Below, one piece after another: positions 11,766 through 18,181 of a stretch of DNA of 18,181 bases. This stretch comes from Blastocatellia bacterium. GTDB taxonomy: Bacteria; Acidobacteriota; Blastocatellia; UBA7656. The position numbers and the translations under genes are program-made. The DNA is taken from contig JAKEHD010000320.1 of NCBI GenBank assembly GCA_022615215.1, forward strand, positions 1 to 18,181. Reading direction: 5' to 3'. Below the pieces are notes generated by a model. It did no database searches. It saw only the letters and a program-made list of their open reading frames with translations, and was not told the DNA's origin. Each line of letters begins with the position of its first letter. Position 1 is the stretch's first letter.

Positions 11766-13559
11766 TCATTGTTTCTGATAAACGATCTTTCCGGCCACGA
11801 TCGTATAAATTACTTCCGTGTCGAGCAGTTCTTTTGGAGCGATCTTCAGCAAGTTTTTCGACAGCACCACGAGGTCCGCTAATTTGCCGACCTCGATGGA
11901 GCCTTTTATCTTTTCCTCGAAATTCGCGTAAGCGGTGTTGTATGTGTAAGCGCGAATGGCGTCCTCTACGGTGATTCGCTCTTCGGGGAACCACCCCGCT
12001 GCGGGTTGGCTCGTGAGGGTCTGGCGCGCGACGGCTGCGTAAAGCCCGAACATCGGATTGATGGGATACTCTGCCGCAGAAGTGCCGGGCCAGTCTGTGC
12101 CGAAGCTGAGGACCGCGCCGCTCGCTTGAATCCTCTTGAAAGCGTAAGCGCCCCTGCAACGCTCGCCCCCTATGCGCTCTTCCATCCAGCGCATGTCATC
12201 GCTCAGGTGAAAAGGCTGCACCTCGGCGACCACGCCTAACTCGCCCAGCCGCTTGAAGTCCTTATCGGCTATAACCTGCGCGTGGACGAGGCGGAAACGT
12301 CGGTCGCGCTTGCCATTCTGTTTGTTCAACTCTTCGAGGTAATTGAGCAAAACGTTATTGGCTTCATCGCCTATCGCATGCACTGTGATCTGCAAACCCG
12401 CGCGGTCGGCGTCGAGCATGTATTTGAGGAATTTGCCTTCGACGAACTCCCCCTTATCGTCGACCATGAGGGGACGCCAGCGGCCGCGATTATTCGAGTC
12501 GGTCAGGTAGGGCTTGAAGAACCTCGCGCTGCTCGTGCCCATGATGCCGTCTATATGGCCTTTCAACGCGCCCATACGTATCCACTCATCGCCCGACCCG
12601 ACCTTGATGCCACGCCCGGCCAGTTCATTCCAACGATCAAGCCCCGGCCGAAAATGCACGCGCACGGTCAGTTCTCCTCGGCGGTGAAGCTCGCGATAGA
12701 TTTCAAGCTGCTCGTCATCCGACATATCGCTGACGTTCGTTACGCCGTGACGGCGAATCATCTCAAGCGCGTTGCGGGTCTGCTCCAGGCGTCGCTCGCG
12801 CGAAAAGCGGCGAGGCGCGATTCTCGAAAAGAGCCTTGAGACGCCGCGCCCGCGCATCTGGCCCGTTAAGCGTCCCTGTTTATCTTTTATGAATTCCACA
12901 TCCTCGGCTTGAGGGTTCTCGGGGTCGAGACCTGCGGCCTTGAGCGCCGCCGCGTTTGCGGCGAACTGGCTGTCATCGAATTTGCGAATGAATACGGGAT
13001 GGTCTTTTGTGATCTCGGCGATGAGGTTCATATCGGGCGTGAAAGGCTCGCGTCGACGGCTTGAGGAAAAAAGTCTTCCTTCTCCCGCGCTGCCGGCGGC
13101 CCACTCGTCGTAAGCGCCCCAGAAGCCGCCCGTTATCCATTCCCCTTTCGGCAGACGCATCGTGAGTTGCTTGATGCGCGAGACGAAATCTTCCTGCGCA
13201 GAGGTCTTCATGATGTTGAACTCATAGAACTGAGCCGCCGACGCGAAGTGTACGTGATTGTCATTGAAGCCCGGCAAAAGCAGTCGCCCCTTCAGGTCTA
13301 TGGCCTGAGTGTCGGGCCCGCGCAGTTTCAATATGTCACTATCAGAGCCGACGGCGATGATCTTGTCTCCGCGAATGGCGACCGCCTGTGCCGTCGAGTT
13401 CCGGTTGTCCACGGTCCATACGACGCCGTTGTGAAGTATCAAATCGGCCGTCTGTGCAGAAGACTGCACGGTGCTGATATGCAAGGGCAGCAGGGTGGTC
13501 AATGCCATAAAAGCGATGGCGATGCATCGAGCGAAGCGCGTCCTGAAGAGCGAGTTCAT
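11766..13559 (-). CDS. Exported YtcJ-like amidohydrolase (amidohydrolase family 3)
   Basis: 597 residues from the ATG at 13559, which has AGGAGG about seven bases upstream and begins a signal peptide (basic FRTRFAR, hydrophobic about 12-30, cleavage near SSA-QT). The longer frame to 13598 adds residues before this and is not preferred. The metal-dependent hydrolase barrel carries GFNDNHVHF with His102 and His104, HAIGDE with His394 and Asp398, LVHAQ with His426, and SFGTDWP with Asp489. The C-terminal part (GKLADLVVLS) completes the small beta domain. The family includes N-substituted formamide deformylase and many uncharacterised exported amidases. Substrate cannot be told. It is transcribed alone, divergent from the coiled-coil gene. 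Confidence 0.93.
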   Translation of the reverse strand: MNSLFRTRFARCIAIAFMALTTLLPLHISTVQSSAQTADLILHNGVVWTVDNRNSTAQAVAIRGDKIIAVGSDSDILKLRGPDTQAIDLKGRLLLPGFNDNHVHFASAAQFYEFNIMKTSAQEDFVSRIKQLTMRLPKGEWITGGFWGAYDEWAAGSAGEGRLFSSSRRREPFTPDMNLIAEITKDHPVFIRKFDDSQFAANAAALKAAGLDPENPQAEDVEFIKDKQGRLTGQMRGRGVSRLFSRIAPRRFSRERRLEQTRNALEMIRRHGVTNVSDMSDDEQLEIYRELHRRGELTVRVHFRPGLDRWNELAGRGIKVGSGDEWIRMGALKGHIDGIMGTSSARFFKPYLTDSNNRGRWRPLMVDDKGEFVEGKFLKYMLDADRAGLQITVHAIGDEANNVLLNYLEELNKQNGKRDRRFRLVHAQVIADKDFKRLGELGVVAEVQPFHLSDDMRWMEERIGGERCRGAYAFKRIQASGAVLSFGTDWPGTSAAEYPINPMFGLYAAVARQTLTSQPAAGWFPEERITVEDAIRAYTYNTAYANFEEKIKGSIEVGKLADLVVLSKNLLKIAPKELLDTEVIYTIVAGKIVYQKQ

Positions 13560-13780
13560 GAGGTTCCTCCTGAAATGATTTTTTGGAACCGCTTTCATTT
13601 ATCACGCTTTGAGCATCATTGCAATCGCTCGGTGAGCATCGCGCACATGTGCGGCGATGATTTTGCCGACTTTCAATCGCGAGTTGGGGCCAGCCGACCA
13701 CGTTTGATGACGGATCAGGCAGCCGGGAGATATGAACGCGCAGGGTAGAAAAATCACGCTGGTTGCGCGAGCGTTTACGC

Positions 13781-13789
13781 TGCTATAAT
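13781..13789 (+). promoter_or_regulatory. Extended -10 promoter of the coiled-coil gene
   Basis: TGCTATAAT is a perfect extended -10 (TGnTATAAT), 24 bases before the start codon at 13814. The upstream -35 region is poor (GGTTGC at 17-base spacing), which is usual for extended -10 promoters. The predicted leader is about 18 bases. Confidence 0.6.
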
Positions 13790-13813
13790 TCCTGCCGGAA
13801 CAGGAGGTTTACT

Positions 13814-14263
13814 ATGAGCGGCGACTTGACTAAAAAACTCGATGATCCTCAGGATGACAAGCTGGATCAGATTATTGCGATTGTAAAAGACCTTGCTGTG
13901 GAGGTGAAAGATGTGGTCGCACAGGCGCAAGGTTTGACAACACAGGTGCAGGAGGCGGTCGCGCAGATGGCCGCGCAGGTGCAAGACTTGAATGCGCAGG
14001 TGAAAGAAGTAGTCGTACATGTGCAAGGGATAGACACAAGGCTCGCTGCGCTCGAAGAAAAGGTAGACATGCGGCTTCAAGAGACTCGTCCTATATGGGA
14101 AACCGTGCTCGCTCGCCTGGACAACCTCGAAGCCGATATGAAAGCAGGCTTCCGTAACCTCGACAAACAGATGGTCGTGTTTGTGAAAGAACTCCACAAA
14201 ATACGAACCGATATGGAATACCTCGAAGACCGCGTAACCACGCTTGAGGGCGAGCGCCCCTGA
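13814..14263 (+). CDS. Small coiled-coil protein of unknown function
   Basis: 149 residues from the ATG at 13814, with AGGAGG six bases upstream; the frame extends to 13763 but runs through the promoter. No signal peptide or membrane segment is seen, so it is likely cytoplasmic. Residues about 17-149 are almost all heptad-type helix. Imperfect units such as AQGLTTQVQEAV, VQDLNAQVKEVV and VQGIDTRLAAL repeat at about two- and four-heptad spacing, then RLDNLEADMKAGF and MEYLEDRVTTLEGE. One break occurs at RPIWE (92-96). It probably forms an elongated homo-oligomer. No family function is recognised. Confidence 0.82.
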   Translation: MSGDLTKKLDDPQDDKLDQIIAIVKDLAVEVKDVVAQAQGLTTQVQEAVAQMAAQVQDLNAQVKEVVVHVQGIDTRLAALEEKVDMRLQETRPIWETVLARLDNLEADMKAGFRNLDKQMVVFVKELHKIRTDMEYLEDRVTTLEGERP

Positions 14264-14315
14264 GTCCGCCCGCTTTCAAAAGGAAGACGAAGGGTATACT
14301 GCGATCTTTTTTCCC

Positions 14316-17300
14316 TCAATTCGGCTCGCCCACGAGGACGAAGGGTGCCCAGTAGTAAGGATGGCTGTAGAGACCAGATTCTATCATCTCAAGTTTCGCC
14401 CCGCGCAACGCTTCCGTTTTATCGCCCGAACCATTCATACGCTTATAGAATTCGACCATAAGATCAGCCGTAGAGCGGTCGGCTACCTGCCATTGACTCA
14501 CCACGACGCTCGACGCGCCCGCGTACATAAAAGCGCGCATAAGCCCCATCACGCCCTCGCCGCGCACCTCTTTTCCAAGTCCCGTCCTGCATGCCGACAG
14601 CACCACGAGTTCGGCATTCAATTTCATATCGAATATCTCGTAGACCTGCAACAACCCGTCTTCTTTCGACTGCTTGCCGAGCGTCAAAACCAATCCTGAA
14701 TGCTCGGGCCGCCGCTCGCTTATGAGACCGTGCGCGGCGAAATGTATAAACCGGGCGTTTCTCAGGTGTCGGCTCGCTTTGACGTTCTCTTCGCTGGCTC
14801 GCTCTCCGAGATACAGGGCCACTTCTTCCGGCTTATAAGAATTCGCTATCCCTGCAACCTCGCGTCTGGAATCCCTGAGCCTCTGCAACTCCCATCTCTC
14901 TTCCCCCTCGAAGAGGTTGCGAATTATCAACCCGGCCTTGTCGGCGTTCGACGGCTCATTCGCGTCTTTCAAATCGTAGATCGGATCGCCGAAGGCGACG
15001 ATCTCTTTCCGCTGTAGGGGCGCACCTGTGTGTGTACCCTCTTCGCGGCCGGTCACGGAACGGTTACGGCGCAGGCTCTCAAGCACGCTGGCCGAGGGGA
15101 TGTAACTGATGGCCCATCGCCTGACCATATAGGGCAATGCGCTGTAGTCGGCCCGCCCGCCAGTCCTGGGAATTTCGTCGAGCAATATCTCGAAGGGCAG
15201 ATAATAGAGCGCCCGGTCGGGAGCTATGAGTAATCTGCGCTTTCCTGAGAGCGCACCGGCAGCAGGCGCTACGAGCGCCTCGTAGAGTTGGCGCGCCGCA
15301 CGCACGTAACGACCTATCGAGCGGCGGCCGGGTCGACTGAGCGCCTGACGCGCCTCTTCGACGAGTCGGTTTATCTCTGATGCTTGCGGCAGGGAGTAAC
15401 TGTGAACGCCCGTGCGGCTTACGACGAAGAGAAAAGAGCCTTCCCTGCCAAGCGTGTATTCGAGAAGAGCGGTCTGCTCGTCGAGCATGTCTTGCACTGC
15501 TTCGACTCGCAGCGGTGCCGGATAGTGAATTTCGGCATACTTATGATGCTTCTGGCGGATTTCGGATTCCAGATGCTGCCGCTCGGATTCGGCCCGTTTC
15601 AATTCTTCTTCTAGCTTTGCAATCGCGCTCTTATCGGGGTTGGTTTGCAAGCGGGCGTTGATGGCCTGGCTTTGAATCCGCGACAGGCGCGCGTTGAGCT
15701 CCTGCTCCCGCCGTTTCAATGAGGGGGCGATGCCTTGACGAATATCTATGCGGGCTTCGGCCAGCAGATCCAGCAGGCCGCGCGCCCGCGCCCGCTCGCT
15801 TGCTCCGAGCGCCTCCCGGTCGTGCCCGGCCGAGGGGTTGCGCCTGTGCATGCGCATGAGCAGGTCTATATAGAATTCGTAATAGTCGCGCTTGGAGGCG
15901 AAATATGCGGCACCGAGTTGCTCGGAGGTCAGCCTGTTGCGCAGCGATTCGATTATTTGAAGCGCAGACTCTATACGATCGCGGGCCTCTTCGAGATCGC
16001 CCAGGTCGCGATGGGCGCGAGCTATACCGGCAAGCGCTTCGGCCTCTTCGTTCAACATCCCAAGAGAGCGATCCAATAGCAGCGCGCGTCTGTAATAATC
16101 CAAAGATTTGCGGTGGTCGCTGAGTAAAGCATAAGCCTTGCCTGTGTTCCTGAGCGCGTAAGCCTGTCCCTCGCGGTTCTCCGTCTCCTCATAGAGCTGT
16201 AGCGCCCGATTGAGGTGATCGAGGGCCTCGTAAGGCTGCGAGAGAGCGATATGGATTTTGCTCATGCCTGTGAGAGTATCGGCTTCCGCCGAAGCGTGCC
16301 CTACGGCACGACGAAAGGCGAGCGTCTGCGCGTAAGCGTCGAGCGCCTTCTGGTGTTCGCCCATCGCTTCGTAGACGAGTCCCAGGTTGTCGAGCGTAGT
16401 TGTGACCCATCCGAGGTTTCCGAGCGCACGCCATAAGGCCAGAGCCGCTTCATAAGCTTCTATCGCCTTCTGATACTCGCCCACCATCCAGTAGGCCAGG
16501 CCGAAGTGCTTGTGCGCGTCTGCTTGCATATCGAGGTACTCGATGGCTTCGGCCAGGGCGAGCGATTGCGAGAAGTAGTGTAGCGCCTTCTGGGCTTCGT
16601 TCGTCCGCAGGTAGTGCATGCCGAAATATTGAAGCGCCCAGCCTTCTCTATATCGGTCGCCTGCCGCGCGACTGGAAGCAAGCATGCGGTCGAGCAGTTC
16701 CAACTTCTTCCGGTGATCGCCCAGCGCGCTCTCGGTCAGGGCCTTCATCATCAGCGTATCGGTTTCCCCCCGGCAGTCTCCGACCGATTGTGTGAGCGCA
16801 AGCGCGCGGGCGCAGTATTCAATGCTCTTGCTGAACTGGCGCAGTTGGTTATAAACATCGGCGATTCGAGTGAGGGTGTCGCCCTCTCCGCAGGGGTCTT
16901 TTGCGAGTTGACGGAGAGCGGCGGCCTCTTCGTATTTTTTGATCGCCGCTTGAAGCGACGGCTCAGACCACCATTCCTGAGCATAGCTATCTCCTTCCGC
17001 ATAGACTCTTTCGGCAGCAACGCGGGTGCGGTCTTCGGGCGTAGCCTCGCGCAGCGTTTCGATTCTTATTTCGTAGCTTCCGGTCGCGGCCTTTTCACTT
17101 GAGGCGCGCACCTCAAGCCTGTAATCCCCTTCGGCGTCGGTCAGTGCCGAAACGGATTCCGTCCCCTCGATCATTCTCCATCTGTCTGTGGCGACGATCT
17201 TATCGCCGCCCGGCCCGAATAAAGTCAAAACAATATCAACACCCCTTTGAGCGACTGCGGCGCGCAGGTAGATGTTCGCATCGAGCTTTATGATGTATGA

Positions 17301-17498
17301 GTGAGAGCCGCCACGGCCAAGTTTTCCTTCTATTGCCGAGCCGGGATGGAGAGGTCGAACATCCTGAATCGTAATGGCCGCAAAACCGGGCGAGGGGGGA
17401 AGTATTGAAATCGAGATCAACGAGAGCGCGATCACTGCAAGTAGAGGCCGCTTCGCTTGCGGTCCTCTGCGGCGAGCTTTCAGATGATCTCTTACCAT
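14316..17498 (-). CDS. Secreted PPC-TPR-CHAT protein, putative caspase-like cysteine peptidase
   Basis: 1060 residues from the ATG at 17498; GGAGAAT lies at ideal spacing, and a GTG one codon upstream is the alternative. The signal peptide is about 1-40 (RRGPQAKRPLLAVIALSL, cleavage near GFA-AI). A PPC-like beta domain spans about 45-147 (GSAIEGKLGRGGSHSYIIKL, EGDYRLEV). Eight TPRs follow at an exact 40-residue period, starting near 211, 251, 291, 331, 371, 411, 451 and 491. A helical and coiled-coil part lies at about 520-660. The CHAT domain is at about 670-1058, with His923 (FIHFAAHG) and Cys970 (VLSACRTGLG) as the caspase-like dyad; both are present. CHAT domains are clan CD peptidases, and TPRs commonly serve as target or regulator receptors. 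Export would place the activity in the periplasm or outside. Substrate unknown. Confidence 0.93.
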   Translation of the reverse strand: MVRDHLKARRRGPQAKRPLLAVIALSLISISILPPSPGFAAITIQDVRPLHPGSAIEGKLGRGGSHSYIIKLDANIYLRAAVAQRGVDIVLTLFGPGGDKIVATDRWRMIEGTESVSALTDAEGDYRLEVRASSEKAATGSYEIRIETLREATPEDRTRVAAERVYAEGDSYAQEWWSEPSLQAAIKKYEEAAALRQLAKDPCGEGDTLTRIADVYNQLRQFSKSIEYCARALALTQSVGDCRGETDTLMMKALTESALGDHRKKLELLDRMLASSRAAGDRYREGWALQYFGMHYLRTNEAQKALHYFSQSLALAEAIEYLDMQADAHKHFGLAYWMVGEYQKAIEAYEAALALWRALGNLGWVTTTLDNLGLVYEAMGEHQKALDAYAQTLAFRRAVGHASAEADTLTGMSKIHIALSQPYEALDHLNRALQLYEETENREGQAYALRNTGKAYALLSDHRKSLDYYRRALLLDRSLGMLNEEAEALAGIARAHRDLGDLEEARDRIESALQIIESLRNRLTSEQLGAAYFASKRDYYEFYIDLLMRMHRRNPSAGHDREALGASERARARGLLDLLAEARIDIRQGIAPSLKRREQELNARLSRIQSQAINARLQTNPDKSAIAKLEEELKRAESERQHLESEIRQKHHKYAEIHYPAPLRVEAVQDMLDEQTALLEYTLGREGSFLFVVSRTGVHSYSLPQASEINRLVEEARQALSRPGRRSIGRYVRAARQLYEALVAPAAGALSGKRRLLIAPDRALYYLPFEILLDEIPRTGGRADYSALPYMVRRWAISYIPSASVLESLRRNRSVTGREEGTHTGAPLQRKEIVAFGDPIYDLKDANEPSNADKAGLIIRNLFEGEERWELQRLRDSRREVAGIANSYKPEEVALYLGERASEENVKASRHLRNARFIHFAAHGLISERRPEHSGLVLTLGKQSKEDGLLQVYEIFDMKLNAELVVLSACRTGLGKEVRGEGVMGLMRAFMYAGASSVVVSQWQVADRSTADLMVEFYKRMNGSGDKTEALRGAKLEMIESGLYSHPYYWAPFVLVGEPN

Positions 17499-17521
17499 CA
17501 CATTCTCCGTAGCCTGACTAT

Positions 17522-17527
17522 TTTATA
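17522..17527 (-). promoter_or_regulatory. Possible -10 box of the CHAT gene
   Basis: The minus strand reads TATAAA, 24 bases upstream of the start codon at 17498, which would give a leader of about 17 bases. No good -35 is visible upstream. Confidence 0.3.
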
Positions 17528-17556
17528 TGAAGAGCGCGCGAATTGGAGCATTCTTT

Positions 17557-17583
17557 GGAGTGCGGCGGCCCGGACGCCGCTTT
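17557..17583. repeat. GC-rich palindromic element, possible dispersed repeat
   Basis: GCGGCG (17562-17567) and CGCCGC (17575-17580) form a perfect 6-bp stem with a 7-base loop, flanked by GGAGT and TTT. It lies in the 161-base gap between the CHAT gene and the gene upstream of it. From memory, very similar GGAGTGCGGCGG...CGCCGCTTT elements recur between genes in Acidobacteria and other soil bacteria. Only one copy is present here, so the repeat status is not shown by this window. Confidence 0.5.
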
Positions 17584-17659
17584 CTCCCATTGCTCTCAAT
17601 TCAATTTCTTGCGAAGCGCCCGCGCCTTGGCTCCGCCCCGTCGCCTCCATTCCAGATGC

Positions 17660-18181
17660 TCACTCGATCACGAGATTGACTATCGCCTTTCGCACCCGGC
17701 CCGTTTCGTCCGTTGCTGTGAACTCAAGCGGGTATGTGCCCGGCTCGGCTCCCCCCTTGATCTTGATCTTCTTGAAGGAGACGCTATCGCCCGTCGTAGA
17801 GCGGGAAGCCGGTTTGATCTTGACCCCGCCGGGCAGCACATCGGGGCGATTGACTGTGACATTGCCAGCAAAGTCGAGGATGCGGTTTATGTTGATCTTG
17901 AAATTCTTGAGCAACTCTCCCCGGTTGAGCGTGATGGTAGGCTGCTCGGCAGCGATGGCGAAATCAGGCTCTAGTTGCAGGTCGATTTCTTTGCGCGCGA
18001 AGGTAAAAGCGCGAATAGGCGAATCGGTCCTGATAGTGCCGAGACTTATTACATCTCCGGGTTCACCATCGGTCAAGAAATCGGTCGCGAAGAATATCTC
18101 ATGCTCGGTTTCGTCCTCGCTTTTCAACGCATCGAACCCGCTCAGTTGGTCGGGCGGCGGGCGAGTGAAGAGACTGCCAAC
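17660..18181 (-). CDS. 3' part of a beta-rich, probably exported protein (runs off window)
   Basis: The minus-strand frame is open from the window edge to the stop at 17660; at least 173 residues are visible and the true start lies beyond 18181. No recognised enzyme motif is seen. The segment alternates short beta-strand patterns: EHEIFFATDFL, FTFARKEIDLQLEP, and a C-terminal Ig-like stretch ending GTYPLEFTATDETGRVRKAI. Such C-terminal Ig-like domains are typical of exported proteins. It is on the same strand as the CHAT gene, 161 bases upstream of it, so a functional link is possible but not shown. An internal TTG at 18127 is not a convincing start. Confidence 0.72.
   Translation of the reverse strand, partial: VGSLFTRPPPDQLSGFDALKSEDETEHEIFFATDFLTDGEPGDVISLGTIRTDSPIRAFTFARKEIDLQLEPDFAIAAEQPTITLNRGELLKNFKININRILDFAGNVTVNRPDVLPGGVKIKPASRSTTGDSVSFKKIKIKGGAEPGTYPLEFTATDETGRVRKAIVNLVIE

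Noticed and set aside
12282..12839. 185-codon plus-strand frame opposite the amidohydrolase
   Set aside because: The amidohydrolase on the other strand has all metal-binding motifs; this frame has no recognisable domain.
14316..17498. CHAT gene as part of a CRISPR type III-E or gasdermin defence system
   Set aside because: No CRISPR repeats, Cas7-11-like gene or gasdermin-like gene lies in the window, and the protein carries a signal peptide.
17543..17974. 143-codon plus-strand frame crossing the palindrome near the window end
   Set aside because: Its beginning is a translation of the palindromic element and the rest is antisense to the beta-rich protein.
1..18181. tRNA, rRNA, CRISPR array, transposase or integrase
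   Set aside because: No cloverleaf, conserved rRNA stretch, regular spaced repeat or recombinase motif was noticed on either strand.

Overview
The window looks like a chromosomal stretch of a soil or sediment bacterium of the Acidobacteriota, most likely near the Blastocatellia. This is inferred from recalled family resemblance, not from a marker gene. The support is two ECF sigma/anti-sigma modules with exported partner proteins, a secreted PPC-TPR-CHAT protein, an exported YtcJ-type amidohydrolase, moderately high GC, and strong AGGAGG-type ribosome binding sites. No rRNA, tRNA, CRISPR array, transposase or phage gene was seen.

Layout. (1) 1-1632, plus strand: ruvX and mltG, overlapping by 4 bp. 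They are preceded by a strong Shine-Dalgarno that serves a 22-codon leader ORF rather than ruvX. (2) 1735-2868, minus strand: an HtrA/DegP-like protease, probably a lipoprotein, separated from mltG by a bidirectional terminator. (3) 3148-7952, plus strand: ECF sigma factor, membrane anti-sigma-like protein with an incomplete zinc motif, and two exported HEAT-repeat proteins that are paralogous in their repeat regions, closed by a perfect 15-bp terminator stem. (4) 8254-8529, plus strand: a GlsB/YeaQ-type membrane protein. (5) 11219-8653, minus strand: a second ECF sigma factor, a zinc-motif anti-sigma factor and a secreted protein of unknown function, with a plausible ECF promoter in front. 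(6) 11348-11671, minus strand: a DUF433 antitoxin-type gene broken by one in-frame stop; its inverted repeat and ribosome binding site are still clear. (7) 11766-13559, minus strand: secreted amidohydrolase. (8) 13814-14263, plus strand: small coiled-coil protein with its own extended -10 promoter. (9) 14316-17498, minus strand: a 1060-residue exported PPC-TPR-CHAT putative cysteine peptidase. Upstream of it on the same strand is the 3' part of an exported-looking beta-rich protein that runs off the window.

How the parts fit. Much of the window serves the cell envelope: MltG, HtrA, GlsB, two membrane-anchored anti-sigma proteins, two exported HEAT proteins, a secreted protein, a secreted amidohydrolase and an exported CHAT protein. 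The most promising undescribed unit is the sigma / anti-sigma / HEAT / HEAT cluster. It has the layout of a transmembrane signalling module whose outer part could be the solenoid proteins. The second is the exported CHAT protein, whose caspase-like domain would act outside the cytoplasm, unlike the known cytoplasmic CHAT effectors. Several gene starts were moved inward from the longest open frame because a good ribosome binding site and signal peptide agree at the inner start.
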